Assembly: GCA_016794245.1 (NCBI GenBank)
Contig: JAEUKR010000008.1
Coordinates: 1-34,089 of the forward strand
DNA: 34,089 nt
Direction of reading: 5' to 3'
DNA from: Caedimonas sp.
GTDB taxonomy: Bacteria; Pseudomonadota; Alphaproteobacteria; Caedimonadales; Caedimonadaceae
The notes below the pieces were generated by a model. The model was given only the letters and a program-made list of their open reading frames with translations, did not search any database and had not been told where the DNA came from. The translations under genes and the position numbers were made by a program. Position 1 is the stretch's first letter. Every line of letters starts with the position of its first letter. Positions 26,886-34,089 of this stretch are shown piece by piece.

Positions 26886-27081
26886 CTATATTTAAAAGGG
26901 TTTAAAATCCGGAGTAACGGACGAGCGGTGAGTCCCGCGCAGCGTACATGAGGTACGTGAGATGTGGCGGCGAGCTTTTAAAGCACCCGCCAGATTTAGT
27001 CCAGACAAGAAGTCTAAGGATGTGAGCAGGACGAATCCCGAAGGCCAACGTCCCTGGATTTTGAAAGACGAAGGGTATACT
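26886..27081 (-). repeat. Palindromic repeat copy PR-J (with internal insertion)
   Basis: Left end CTATATTTAAAAGGGTTTAA, then GGACGAGCGGTGAGTCCCGC and GCAGCGTA. About 60 extra bases follow compared with PR-H (roughly 26959-27022). The second half GTGAGCAGGACGAATCCCG, CCAACGTCCCTGG and right end TTTTGAAAGACGAAGGGTATA complete the element. The insertion is bounded by similar GTGAG words. The right-edge TATACT lies 25 bases before the ampG-like GTG start and could be its promoter -10. Confidence 0.88.
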
Positions 27082-27106
27082 TGAAAGTAAGAAAGGTTTT
27101 CGTGGT

Positions 27107-28459
27107 GTGACAAATTCCTTGATACATCAAGATGCGGCAGTTTATCGTGATCCCCGGATCCTGGGGATTTTTTTTCTGGGATTTTCAAGTGGCTTGCCCT
27201 TTTTATTGACGCTTGCGACGCTGCATGTATGGCTTTCGGAGGCAGGCGCTCATAAAACCACGATCGGTCTTTTTGTCCTGATTACGCTGCCCTACACCTT
27301 TAAGTTTCTTTGGGCGCCCTTCATCGATCACTTGCGGCTCCCTTTCCTGGGCAAAGCCTTTGGAAGGCGGAAAAGCTGGATTTTAACCAGTCAATTTTGC
27401 TTAATTGTATCGCTTCTGTTATTAGGCGCGACAAATCCCCATAAAAATATTCTCCTGACAGCTATCGCAGGCGCCTTTGTGGCTTTTTGCTCTGCAACCC
27501 AGGATATCGTGTTTGAAGCCTATCGCGTTGAAGTTTTACAAAAACATGAAATTGGTGCAAGCGCGAGCGCTTCTATGCTAGGGTATCGCCTTGGCATGTG
27601 GGTGTCAGGCGCAGGCGCTCTTTATCTTGCTTCTTATTTTAGCTGGTTCGTCGTCTATGCCTTCATGGCGGCTTGCGTCAGTATTGGCATTGTTACAACG
27701 CTTTTAAGTCCAGAGCCAGACTCTGAACCTGAAAGAACGCTTGTCGTATCTGAAGTGTCTTCGGCCTCTTCGGATTCTTCAGTCGCTTTGAGAGATTCAA
27801 AAAGATGTTCTCGTCTTTTTGAAATAATTCGAGAGTTGATTTTCAGTTTTCTGAAACGTGAAAATTGGCAAGTGATCGTTGTGTATATTTTCTTCTACAA
27901 AATTGGCGATACCATTCTTAATGTGATGACAGCGCCTTTTCTTCTGGAAACGGGCTTTAGCAAAATTGAAATCGCTCATGTCGTAAAATCATTTGGCATT
28001 GGCGCAGTGATTTTGGGAGGATTCATCGGCAGTCTTACGCTTGCGCGCAAGCCGCTTGTTGATACGTTGCTGGTTTGTTCTCTCCTCCAGATTTTTTCCT
28101 GTCTGGTGTTTGCGCTTCAGGCTTATGTCGGGTATGACTTACGAATGCTATTTGTAACCATAGGGGTGGAAAATCTGACCTGCGGCATGGGAACGGCGGC
28201 TTTTATCGCTTATCTTTCCAACCTCTGTCATCCTCCTTTTACGGCGACACATTACGCTCTTCTCTCTTCTATCGGTTCACTGGCTCGCGTGTCATTTTCT
28301 TCACTTGCAGGCTGGAGCGCCGATCAGTTGGAGTGGGTCGATTTTTATTTACTGACAGCCTGTGCCTGCCTGCCCTGCTTGTTGTTGCTGGTATTCTCGT
28401 CCCACAATTTCGAATATCGGCCGCGTTTCCCGCTTTCTCTTAAGCCAAGGCGCGCTTGA
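27107..28459 (+). CDS. AmpG-like muropeptide/major facilitator permease
   Basis: The 450-residue protein has about 12 predicted membrane helices. The start FFLGFSSGLPFLLTLATLHVW, the block LPYTFKFLWAPFIDH and the loop GRRKSWILTSQ are typical of the AmpG branch of the major facilitator superfamily. AmpG imports anhydro-muropeptides for cell-wall recycling. SATQDIVFEAYRVEVL is the conserved helix-5 region of the AmpG-like family. A serine/acid-rich cytoplasmic loop (about 205-232) lies between helices 6 and 7. The start is GTG at 27107, with AGAAAGG about 10 bases upstream. Host-derived or other solutes cannot be excluded as substrate. Confidence 0.85.
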   Translation: MTNSLIHQDAAVYRDPRILGIFFLGFSSGLPFLLTLATLHVWLSEAGAHKTTIGLFVLITLPYTFKFLWAPFIDHLRLPFLGKAFGRRKSWILTSQFCLIVSLLLLGATNPHKNILLTAIAGAFVAFCSATQDIVFEAYRVEVLQKHEIGASASASMLGYRLGMWVSGAGALYLASYFSWFVVYAFMAACVSIGIVTTLLSPEPDSEPERTLVVSEVSSASSDSSVALRDSKRCSRLFEIIRELIFSFLKRENWQVIVVYIFFYKIGDTILNVMTAPFLLETGFSKIEIAHVVKSFGIGAVILGGFIGSLTLARKPLVDTLLVCSLLQIFSCLVFALQAYVGYDLRMLFVTIGVENLTCGMGTAAFIAYLSNLCHPPFTATHYALLSSIGSLARVSFSSLAGWSADQLEWVDFYLLTACACLPCLLLLVFSSHNFEYRPRFPLSLKPRRA

Positions 28460-28731
28460 ACAGACTTCTTTCTTAACCAGATATAGCTTAGGCTTAGGAA
28501 AGAAATCTAATGACTTTTTCTTAACAGAAGCTCTTGCCCTTTTTCGGATAATCATGTAATAGATTTCTTGCAGAGCTTGGTATGATAAAGGGTTTTTAGG
28601 AAAAGGCGTGTGAGAAACCATCGACTGTGCACAGTATAAAAGAGATTTTTCTGGAGTCAGAGCCTTTAACGACAAAGCCGCCGCCGGGCTTGAGCTTGAA
28701 ATTGTGAAAGAAGTCTAAAGAATCAGGACTT
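28460..28731. other. Gene-poor stretch between the permease and tRNA-Pro, possible gene remnant on minus strand
   Basis: On the minus strand a frame without a good start reads TPEKSLLYCAQSMVSHTPFP and SYQALQEIYYMIIRKR (about 28650-28540), then runs into the permease 3' end. Its composition is protein-like, but I cannot name a family. It may be the C-terminal remnant of a gene cut off near tRNA-Pro. Nothing else is supported here. Confidence 0.25.
28690..28719 (+). promoter_or_regulatory. Possible promoter of tRNA-Pro
   Basis: TTGAGC (28690-28695) and TCTAAA (28714-28719) are 18 bases apart, 12 bases before the tRNA. Fair match to sigma-70 consensus. Confidence 0.35.
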
Positions 28732-28808
28732 CGGGGTGTAGCGCAGTCTGGTAGCGCGCCTGTTTTGGGAGCAGGATGTCGGGGGTTCGAATCCCTCCAC
28801 CCCGACCA
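28732..28808 (+). tRNA. tRNA-Pro(TGG)
   Basis: Acceptor CGGGGTG (28732-28738) pairs with CACCCCG (28798-28804). D-arm GCGC...GCGC, anticodon stem CCTGT/GCAGG with loop TTTGGGA (anticodon TGG), T-arm with GGTTCGAATCC, discriminator A and encoded CCA. nth starts 33 bases downstream. Confidence 0.95.
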
Positions 28809-28841
28809 TATATTCCAGAGTCTGGTCAGGAAAGAAGTCTT

Positions 28842-29501
28842 ATGAAAACCCGTCCATCTTCTTCAACCCTGATGAGTCAAGATGAAATCCTGGCGTTTTT
28901 CAAAACACTCAAGAGCTTGAATCCTCATCCGGAAGGCGAGCTGAATTACCTTAATCCTTTTACGCTTTTGGTTGCTGTTGTCCTCTCGGCTCAATCAACC
29001 GATAAAGGAGTGAATAAAGCGACGTCTTCTCTCTTTCAAGTGGCGGATACGCCCGGGAAAATGCTTGCTCTTGGGGAAGAGAAAGTTAGAGACCATATCA
29101 AATCAATCGGTTTTTATAATGTAAAAGCCCGCAATGTGATAGCCTTGAGCGCTAAATTGGTTGCTGACTATCAAGGGCAGGTTCCTCATCGTTTGGAAGA
29201 TCTTGTGACGCTTCCTGGCGTGGGGCGCAAAACGGCAAATGTCGTCTTGAACGTTGCTTTTGGTCAACCGACGATGGCGGTGGATACCCATGTCTTTCGG
29301 GTTTCAAATCGCACTGGACTTGCGCCGGGAAAAACGCCGGAACAAGTGGAGCAAAAACTGTTAAAACGTGTTCCGCAAGCGTTTCTTGGTCACGCTCATC
29401 ATTGGCTGATTTTACACGGTCGATATATCTGTAAGGCCATGCGTCCCCAATGTAAAGTGTGTCCTGTCTTTGATTATTGTCATTATTCAGAGAAAGAATA
29501 G
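28842..29501 (+). CDS. nth: Endonuclease III (DNA glycosylase/AP lyase)
   Basis: The 219-residue base-excision-repair enzyme removes oxidised pyrimidines and cleaves abasic sites. The helix-hairpin-helix motif LPGVGRKTANVV carries catalytic K130, and D148 follows in MAVDTHVFR. A [4Fe-4S] cluster is bound by C197-x6-C204-x2-C207-x5-C213 near the C-terminus. The start at ATG 28842 has AGGAAAGAAG just upstream; a longer frame beginning inside the tRNA is not credible. It may be cotranscribed with tRNA-Pro. Confidence 0.96.
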   Translation: MKTRPSSSTLMSQDEILAFFKTLKSLNPHPEGELNYLNPFTLLVAVVLSAQSTDKGVNKATSSLFQVADTPGKMLALGEEKVRDHIKSIGFYNVKARNVIALSAKLVADYQGQVPHRLEDLVTLPGVGRKTANVVLNVAFGQPTMAVDTHVFRVSNRTGLAPGKTPEQVEQKLLKRVPQAFLGHAHHWLILHGRYICKAMRPQCKVCPVFDYCHYSEKE

Positions 29502-29525
29502 TTCGTTTTTTATCAACAAACATCA

Positions 29526-29607
29526 ATGATACCTATTGCCTTTCAGGATTTTGAGTGTTGAAATTCAGCTACACTCTTCGCTTTTCAAAATCGTTTGGGC
29601 ATATAAT
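29526..29607 (+). repeat. Shortened palindromic repeat PR-K
   Basis: Left end ATGATACCTATTGCCTTTCA, then TTTTGAGTGTTGAAATTCAG, and right end TTTTCAAAATCGTTTGGG followed by CATATAAT. The core is mostly lost. The TATAAT (29602-29607) lies 72 bases before the lipoprotein start and may act as its promoter -10. Confidence 0.6.
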
Positions 29608-29678
29608 TTTTACTGGACAAAGATGTTTGAAAAGATCATATTTCGTTTAGAATATTTTTATCAGAAGGATGAAAAAAC

Positions 29679-30191
29679 ATGATTCAATCTTTAAGAAATG
29701 GCTCTCCTTTTTCTTTTAAGGCGCAGACGCTTATCGTGGCAAGCATCGCTTTATTTTTAAGCGGATGTGCCCGTAATATCTCGCCGAATACTTATTCTGA
29801 TTTGGCTGTCGGAGAATCCTCTCGCACGTTTAAGGGTACTATTGTAAGCGTGCGTACCGTTCAAGTGGCTCCGGAAAGACTGGAAAACAATATCGCAGGC
29901 ACTGCTATAGGCGGCGTTGCGGGGGGCGTTCTTGGTAATCAGTTTGGCGGTGGGACAGGAAACCTTGCGGCAACCGCGGGAGGCGCTATTCTAGGAGCGC
30001 TCGCAGGGGCTTACGCAGAAAAAGAATTGAAGACTCAAGACGCTTTTGAGTATATCGTTCAACTTCAAAACGGCGAAATGCGAACGGTCGTGCAAGGTAT
30101 GGATGCGCGCTTTAACCCGGGACAACGTATTTTCCTGATTGTGGGTGAGCGTGGCCGGTCTCGTATTATTGCGGATGCGTCCGGATACTGA
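29679..30191 (+). CDS. SlyB/Pcp-like outer-membrane lipoprotein with glycine zipper
   Basis: This 170-residue protein has a lipoprotein signal: a hydrophobic stretch ending in the lipobox LSGC, with lipidated C30. A glycine-zipper segment (about 73-108, AIGGVAGGVLGNQFGGG and ATAGGAILGALAGAYAEK) and a C-terminal beta domain (FEYIVQLQNGEMRTVVQG, FNPGQRIFLIV) follow. This layout matches the SlyB/Pcp family, which includes the 17-kDa surface antigen of Rickettsia. Such lipoproteins support outer-membrane integrity. AGAAGGA lies about 9 bases before the ATG. Confidence 0.88.
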   Translation: MIQSLRNGSPFSFKAQTLIVASIALFLSGCARNISPNTYSDLAVGESSRTFKGTIVSVRTVQVAPERLENNIAGTAIGGVAGGVLGNQFGGGTGNLAATAGGAILGALAGAYAEKELKTQDAFEYIVQLQNGEMRTVVQGMDARFNPGQRIFLIVGERGRSRIIADASGY

Positions 30192-30251
30192 TTGCCTTTG
30201 TAAGCATTAGAAGCATTCCAGGTTATAAAGGATAAGGATTAAACGCCAGTC

Positions 30252-32072
30252 ATGACGAATCTTCGCAACATTGCTATTATTGCACACGTTGACCACGGCA
30301 AAACGACGTTGGTCGATGCCTTGTTTCGTCAGAGTGGCACCTTCCGCGAAAATCAGATCGTTGCCGAGCGTGCCATGGATTCCAACGACCTTGAGCGTGA
30401 ACGAGGAATTACCATTCTGGCAAAGTGTACTTCTATCCAATGGGAGGATGTGCGCCTGAATATTGTTGATACGCCAGGACATGCTGATTTCGGAGGAGAA
30501 GTCGAACGTATCCTCAGCATGGTTGATGGGGTTCTTTTGTTAGTGGATGCAGCAGAAGGTCCCATGCCACAAACAAAATTTGTGATGATGAAAGCCTTAA
30601 AGCTGGGTCTTCGCCCGATTGTCGTGATTAATAAGGCGGACCGTCCTGATTCTCGTGCTGATGACGTTGTAAATGAAATTTTTGATCTTTTTGTTGCCTT
30701 GGACGCAAATGAAAAGCAACTGGATTTTCCTTTATTGTTTGCTTCTGCCAAACAAGGCTGGGCTGTTCGGGATTTAAAAGACACCCGTGACTCTCTGGCG
30801 CCTCTTTTTGAAGCGATTATAGAACATGTGCCGGCCCCGCAGGCACAGCTTGATTCGCCTTTTTCCATGCTTGTGACGACGCTTGAGGCTGATCCCTACC
30901 TGGGGCGTGTTTTGACGGGTCGTATCCAGACAGGTGTTGCACATCTTAATATGCCGGTGAAAACCCTTAATCAGTCCGGAGAAACAATCGAGACGGCGCG
31001 ATTAACAAAAATTATGGCTTTTCGTGGCTTAAAGCGTGAGCCGATTGAAGAAGCGGCAGCCGGTGATATTATTGCCGTTGCTGGCCTGGAAAATACAACA
31101 GTATCCGATACCATTTGTGCGCCTGAAGTCAATGAACCTATTCCTTCGCTTCCTGTTGATCCTCCCACACTCGTGATGACTTTTTGCATCAATGATTCTC
31201 CATTGGCGGGTCGTGAAGGCAAGAAGGTAACCTCTCGCATGATTCGAGATCGTTTGTTCCGGGAAGCAGAAAGTAACGTGGCCATTCAAATAAAAGAAAG
31301 CGCCGAAAAAGATTCTTTTGAAGTGGCTGGTCGAGGCGAACTTCAACTGGGTATCCTGATTGAAACCATGCGGCGAGAAGGTTTTGAGCTTTCTGTAAGT
31401 CGCCCGCGCGTCGTTTATAAGAACGATCCAGAAACAGGACAACGCCTTGAACCCATTGAGGAAATACAAATTGATGTTGATGAAGAATTTTCCGGCATTG
31501 TGGTTGAAAAAATGGGCTTTCGAAAAGGAGAAATGCGGGATATGCGTCCCTCAGGTGGAGGTAAGACAAGAATTACTTTTTTGACTCCCGCCCGTGGACT
31601 TGTTGGATATCAGGGAGAATTTATGACGGACACACGGGGAACGGGTGTGATGAGTCGTATTTTTCATTCCTATACGCCTTATAAAGGATCGATTTCCAAG
31701 CAACGTAATGGTGTTCTGATTTCTACAGACACAGGAAAAGCCGTTTCTTATGCATTGTCTAATCTTGAAGATCGCGGCATCTTGTTTATAAATCCAGGTG
31801 ATGAGGTTTATAGTGGCATGATTATTGGGGAGAATAACCGCTCCCAGGATCTTGAGGTTAATCCCTTAAAAGCCAAACAGCTGACGAACGTTCGTGCCTC
31901 AGGGAAAGATGATGCTATTCGCTTGACCCCTCCGCGGAGTATGACGCTTGAACAAGCGATGTCCTATATTGAAGATGACGAGCTGGTTGAGGTCACGCCA
32001 TCCAACATTCGTCTTCGCAAACGTTACCTTGATCCCAACGAACGCAAGCGTTTAAGCCGTCAAAAAGATTAA
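30252..32072 (+). CDS. typA: GTP-binding ribosome-associated protein TypA/BipA
   Basis: The 606-residue translational GTPase of the EF-G/LepA group assists 50S assembly and stress adaptation. GTPase motifs are complete: G1 AHVDHGKTTLVDAL (11-24), G2 RERGITI, G3 DTPGHADFGGEV and G4 INKADRPDSR. TypA-specific blocks include RGELQLGILIETMRREGFE and FLTPARGLVGYQGEFMTDTRG; the C-terminal domain ends TPSNIRLRKRYLDPNERKR. Length is normal. It lies 60 bases after the lipoprotein gene, with AAGGAT about 12 bases before the ATG. Confidence 0.97.
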   Translation: MTNLRNIAIIAHVDHGKTTLVDALFRQSGTFRENQIVAERAMDSNDLERERGITILAKCTSIQWEDVRLNIVDTPGHADFGGEVERILSMVDGVLLLVDAAEGPMPQTKFVMMKALKLGLRPIVVINKADRPDSRADDVVNEIFDLFVALDANEKQLDFPLLFASAKQGWAVRDLKDTRDSLAPLFEAIIEHVPAPQAQLDSPFSMLVTTLEADPYLGRVLTGRIQTGVAHLNMPVKTLNQSGETIETARLTKIMAFRGLKREPIEEAAAGDIIAVAGLENTTVSDTICAPEVNEPIPSLPVDPPTLVMTFCINDSPLAGREGKKVTSRMIRDRLFREAESNVAIQIKESAEKDSFEVAGRGELQLGILIETMRREGFELSVSRPRVVYKNDPETGQRLEPIEEIQIDVDEEFSGIVVEKMGFRKGEMRDMRPSGGGKTRITFLTPARGLVGYQGEFMTDTRGTGVMSRIFHSYTPYKGSISKQRNGVLISTDTGKAVSYALSNLEDRGILFINPGDEVYSGMIIGENNRSQDLEVNPLKAKQLTNVRASGKDDAIRLTPPRSMTLEQAMSYIEDDELVEVTPSNIRLRKRYLDPNERKRLSRQKD

Positions 32073-32087
32073 TTAAAAAGACTTTAC

Positions 32088-32113
32088 GGAGGCTTTAGCT
32101 CAGGGTAGAATCT
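32088..32113 (+). pseudogene. Possible 5' half of a decayed tRNA
   Basis: GGAGGCTTTAGCTCAGGGTA followed by GAATCT looks like a tRNA acceptor 5' strand plus D-arm (GCTCAG...GGTAGA), but no anticodon arm or T-arm follows. The element begins 15 bases after typA and is followed by PR-L. It could be a tRNA cut by a rearrangement, or chance similarity. Confidence 0.3.
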
Positions 32114-32124
32114 TTAATTAAACA

Positions 32125-32364
32125 AATATGTCCTTCGTTTTTCAAGATCTGAGTATGTTGGATATTGGGATCTGTCCTTCTCACGTCCTTATGTGTACGT
32201 TCCACAGGACTCATTGCGCATACGCCTGACCAGATTTCAGTATCGTTTGAGTATATCTGAATGATTTCAGGGTTTGGCATTGTGTGGTGAAAGCGATGCA
32301 TCGTGAGCTTTCATCTACGCAATATTCATAAATGCCCTTAATTTTGAAAGACAAAAAGTATATG
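32125..32364 (+). repeat. Palindromic repeat copy PR-L (enlarged)
   Basis: Left end AATATGTCCTTCGTTTTTCA, then GATCTGAGTATGTTGGATAT, core TTGGGATCTGTCCTTCTCAC. Following ACAGGACTCATTGCGCATAC there are about 100 unrelated bases, then right end TTTTGAAAGACAAAAAGTAT. This is the longest copy. Its right edge reads TATATG 32 bases before the SCO1-like gene. Confidence 0.75.
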
Positions 32365-32395
32365 CTAGATTCTGAGTATAAATAACGATGATAAA

Positions 32396-33040
32396 ATGAC
32401 GCTAAATTCAAAAATTCTTGTGCTATTTGTGGTAGGAGGCATTTGTATTGCGCTTTCAGCCTGGGCGGGGAAAATTTATTTCCAACATGTGGATGTGGCT
32501 ACATCTGGCGATACGCTGATAGCCGAGGTTACTGACAAAGGCGGTACAGGACTTCCCCACATTGGGGGATCTTTTCGTTTAATCGATCATCATGGCAATC
32601 CTCGAACGGATGCCGATTTTAAAGGAAAATATGTGATGGTCTATTTTGGGTACAGCTTTTGCCCTGATATTTGTCCTGCGGCTCTTACAAATATGTCGGA
32701 AGCTCTTGCGGCGTTAAAAGAAAAAGCGGAACAAGTTCATTCTCTTTTCATTACGATTGACCCAGAACGTGATACCATCGCGCATCTGGCTCGTTATATT
32801 GAAAGTTTTCATCCACGTTTCATTGCTTTGACAGGAGAGCCAAAGCAAATAGAAAAAGTAAAAAAAGCTTATCGTGTTTATGGAGCCAAAACCAAACCTG
32901 ATGGCACAAGTACGGATTATATAATGGATCATTCATCTATTATTTATGTGATGGATCGTCAAGGGCGATTTATTGCACACTTTAATCACGCAACGCCTCC
33001 TCATGAAATGGTAAGAGTTTTAGATGAATTGATCAGTTAG
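32396..33040 (+). CDS. SCO1/SenC-family copper chaperone or thiol protein
   Basis: The 214-residue protein has an N-terminal membrane anchor (about 7-25) and a periplasmic thioredoxin-like domain. Copper ligands of the SCO family are present: C89 and C93 in FCPDICP, and H179 in MDHSSIIYVMD. The block YVMVYFGYSF precedes the cysteines and FITIDPERDT follows. SCO proteins deliver copper to the CuA site of cytochrome c oxidase. No oxidase gene is in the window. The next gene starts 9 bases after its stop, suggesting an operon. Confidence 0.93.
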   Translation: MTLNSKILVLFVVGGICIALSAWAGKIYFQHVDVATSGDTLIAEVTDKGGTGLPHIGGSFRLIDHHGNPRTDADFKGKYVMVYFGYSFCPDICPAALTNMSEALAALKEKAEQVHSLFITIDPERDTIAHLARYIESFHPRFIALTGEPKQIEKVKKAYRVYGAKTKPDGTSTDYIMDHSSIIYVMDRQGRFIAHFNHATPPHEMVRVLDELIS

Positions 33041-33049
33041 GAAAAAAAT

Positions 33050-33589
33050 ATGACTTTGCGCTCTGTTCTTCAGAAAATTTTATTTTTGAGTTTATTCTGC
33101 CTGTCCGTGACAAAAGCTGAAGAGAATGTGTTGCATATAACCGCCGAAACTTTTAAGTCCTTGATCAAAGAGCTGCGTCAGGATCTTGAGGCACGCAAGG
33201 CTAGCGGGAAAAATCGTGATCAGATCTATGATGTTATAGGGGGCATCAAAATGTGTCTTCCGGTTATTCGTAGTGTGATAGAGCATCGAGAAAAAAACCC
33301 TGCGAAAGAAGAGACGACAAAAACCTCGCATCCTTCTCAATCCAGCCTTCAGGCTCAAACGATCAACATGACTTTAGAAGAGTTCAAAGTAATTAAGGAT
33401 GAATTAATCAACCAGCTTAAAGAAGGAAAAATCGCTGTGGGGGATCTTGAATCTGCTTACATTATGGTCGGCACTTTAAACCTTTGTCTTCCCATTGTTA
33501 AAGGAGTTTCTTTACTTGTTGAAGAGATTGAAAAGGAAAAGTCCTCTCAGATTTCTTCCTTCTCTCGACAGCAAAAAATCAAACCTTAA
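33050..33589 (+). CDS. Secreted protein of unknown function with an internal duplication
   Basis: The 179-residue protein has a signal peptide (about 1-23, ending SVTKA). Two related units follow: residues 29-78 (ITAETFKSLIKELRQDL... IGGIKMCLPVIRSVI) and 106-157 (MTLEEFKVIKDELINQL... VGTLNLCLPIVKGVS). Both are predicted helical hairpins and both keep the sequence CLP followed by two aliphatic residues, with cysteines C69 and C146. A serine/threonine-rich linker separates them. I know of no family. The two cysteines could form an intramolecular disulphide. The short gap to the SCO1-like gene suggests cotranscription, perhaps a shared role in periplasmic thiol or copper handling, which is inference. 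Confidence 0.75.
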   Translation: MTLRSVLQKILFLSLFCLSVTKAEENVLHITAETFKSLIKELRQDLEARKASGKNRDQIYDVIGGIKMCLPVIRSVIEHREKNPAKEETTKTSHPSQSSLQAQTINMTLEEFKVIKDELINQLKEGKIAVGDLESAYIMVGTLNLCLPIVKGVSLLVEEIEKEKSSQISSFSRQQKIKP

Positions 33590-33766
33590 AAGTGATCACG
33601 TTGCATTTTCCTTATCGTAGAGACCAGGAAGCGCATTACACAGTTCGCCATCCAAGATAGGGAATCTTATATCGGACTGCTATTATGATAAAATATTTTT
33701 TCAATATATGAAATTCAGGGTTGACCTTGAGCGTGGAGAAGCATAATTTCGAAAAGTCTTTGGATG
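33590..33766. promoter_or_regulatory. Intergenic region with probable tRNA-Lys promoter
   Basis: TTGACC (33721-33726) and CATAAT (33742-33747) are 15 bases apart and 19 bases before tRNA-Lys. The spacing is short for sigma-70 but both boxes are good. Nothing else was recognised in the region. Confidence 0.4.
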
Positions 33767-33842
33767 GGGCGCTTAGCTCAGTCGGTAGAGCATCTGACTT
33801 TTAATCAGAGGGTCGTAGGTTCGATCCCTACAGCGCCCACCA
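33767..33842 (+). tRNA. tRNA-Lys(TTT)
   Basis: Acceptor GGGCGCT (33767-33773) pairs with AGCGCCC (33832-33838). D-arm GCTC...GAGC, anticodon stem TCTGA/TCAGA with loop CTTTTAA (anticodon TTT), T-arm GTAGG TTCGATC CCTAC, discriminator A and encoded CCA. The tRNA is intact and an integrase follows 155 bases downstream, so its 3' end is the likely attachment site of an island running to the right. Confidence 0.95.
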
Positions 33843-33955
33843 TTGAAAATCTTAATTTTTTGTTCTTTCTCTAGGGCTAAGCAACAAATCTCAGTCACAC
33901 TTTTTTAAACGTGTTCTATCCCATTCCACTATTAAAATTGCCATTCTAACCCTTT

Positions 33956-33980
33956 ATCTGCTAGCATTACGCTAGCAGAT
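33956..33980. promoter_or_regulatory. 10-bp inverted repeat upstream of the right integrase
   Basis: ATCTGCTAGC (33956-33965) and GCTAGCAGAT (33971-33980) are perfect inverse copies around a 5-base spacer, ending 17 bases before the integrase ATG. Candidate operator or integrase/excisionase binding site; the role is inferred from position. Confidence 0.5.
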
Positions 33981-33997
33981 TAGAAAAGGAGCGTTGA

Positions 33998-34089
33998 ATG
34001 CCTAAACTCACCAAAAGCGTTATAGATCAGAGTCTTCCAAAAGAAAAAAACTATTTTGTCTGGGATAGTGAGGTCAAGGGATTCGGTTG
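33998..34089 (+). CDS. Tyrosine recombinase/integrase, first 30 codons (cut by window edge)
   Basis: ATG 33998, with AAAAGGAG 6-13 bases upstream, begins MPKLTKSVIDQSLPKEKNYF and continues VWDSEVKGFG to the window end. This is the start of the DUF4102 arm-binding domain of P4-type integrases and closely resembles the left integrase (MPKLTKKMIDSSQP, WDSEIRGFG). It lies directly downstream of intact tRNA-Lys, the classic layout of the proximal end of a tRNA-integrated island. Confidence 0.85.
   Translation, partial: MPKLTKSVIDQSLPKEKNYFVWDSEVKGFG

Noticed and set aside
28776-28841. Extended nth start inside tRNA-Pro
   Set aside because: The extra residues are translated tRNA; ATG 28842 has a proper ribosome binding site and gives a normal-length enzyme.

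Overview
The window is a stretch of core bacterial chromosome, most likely from an alphaproteobacterium. The evidence is the rpsT-dnaA pair, an alpha-type parE, the E1-alpha/E1-beta/E2 pyruvate dehydrogenase order, and a HIG1-type twin-membrane gene beside a PduO cobalamin adenosyltransferase. An AmpG-type permease, an orphan VgrG/MORN pair and several small secreted proteins of unknown function would fit a host-associated lineage such as Holosporales/Paracaedibacter-like symbionts, but that placement is an inference.

Both ends are edges of integrated elements. On the left a DUF4102-type tyrosine integrase (minus strand, cut by the window edge) lies beside a lone 3' fragment of tRNA-Leu(CAA), as expected of an attachment-site duplicate. 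On the right an intact tRNA-Lys(TTT) is followed at once by a second, similar integrase on the plus strand. The roughly 33 kb between them is mostly housekeeping sequence.

Layout from left to right: rpsT and dnaA; minus-strand UPF0235/DUF167 and MazG-like genes with tRNA-Thr(GGT) lying antisense in the MazG reading frame; a membrane PAS protein that ends where its kinase domain should begin; parE (minus); HIG1-type protein and PduO adenosyltransferase; VgrG with a 15 x 9-residue repeat spike, then a MORN-repeat protein; a minus-strand fusion of a solute-binding domain and a UPF0126/TRIC-type channel; prfB with a programmed +1 frameshift; an RND efflux pair; a secreted protein of unknown function followed by rimM-trmD-rplS; pdhA-pdhB-pdhC; a small secreted protein (minus); an AmpG-like permease; tRNA-Pro(TGG) and nth; a SlyB-like lipoprotein; typA; a SCO1-like protein and a secreted protein with an internal duplication.

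The most striking feature is a family of dispersed palindromic repeats, called PR-A to PR-L here. Twelve copies of about 65-240 bp occupy most gene junctions that are not inside an operon. They share inverted ends (consensus TATACCCTTYGTCTTTCAA), a core containing GGGATTCGTCCTGCTCACG and TGCGCGGGATTCACC, and a TATA-like hexamer at nearly fixed distance from the TTGAAA of each end. They look like a non-autonomous MITE-like or REP-like family. One copy sits just after the truncated sensor gene. I do not recognise this family.
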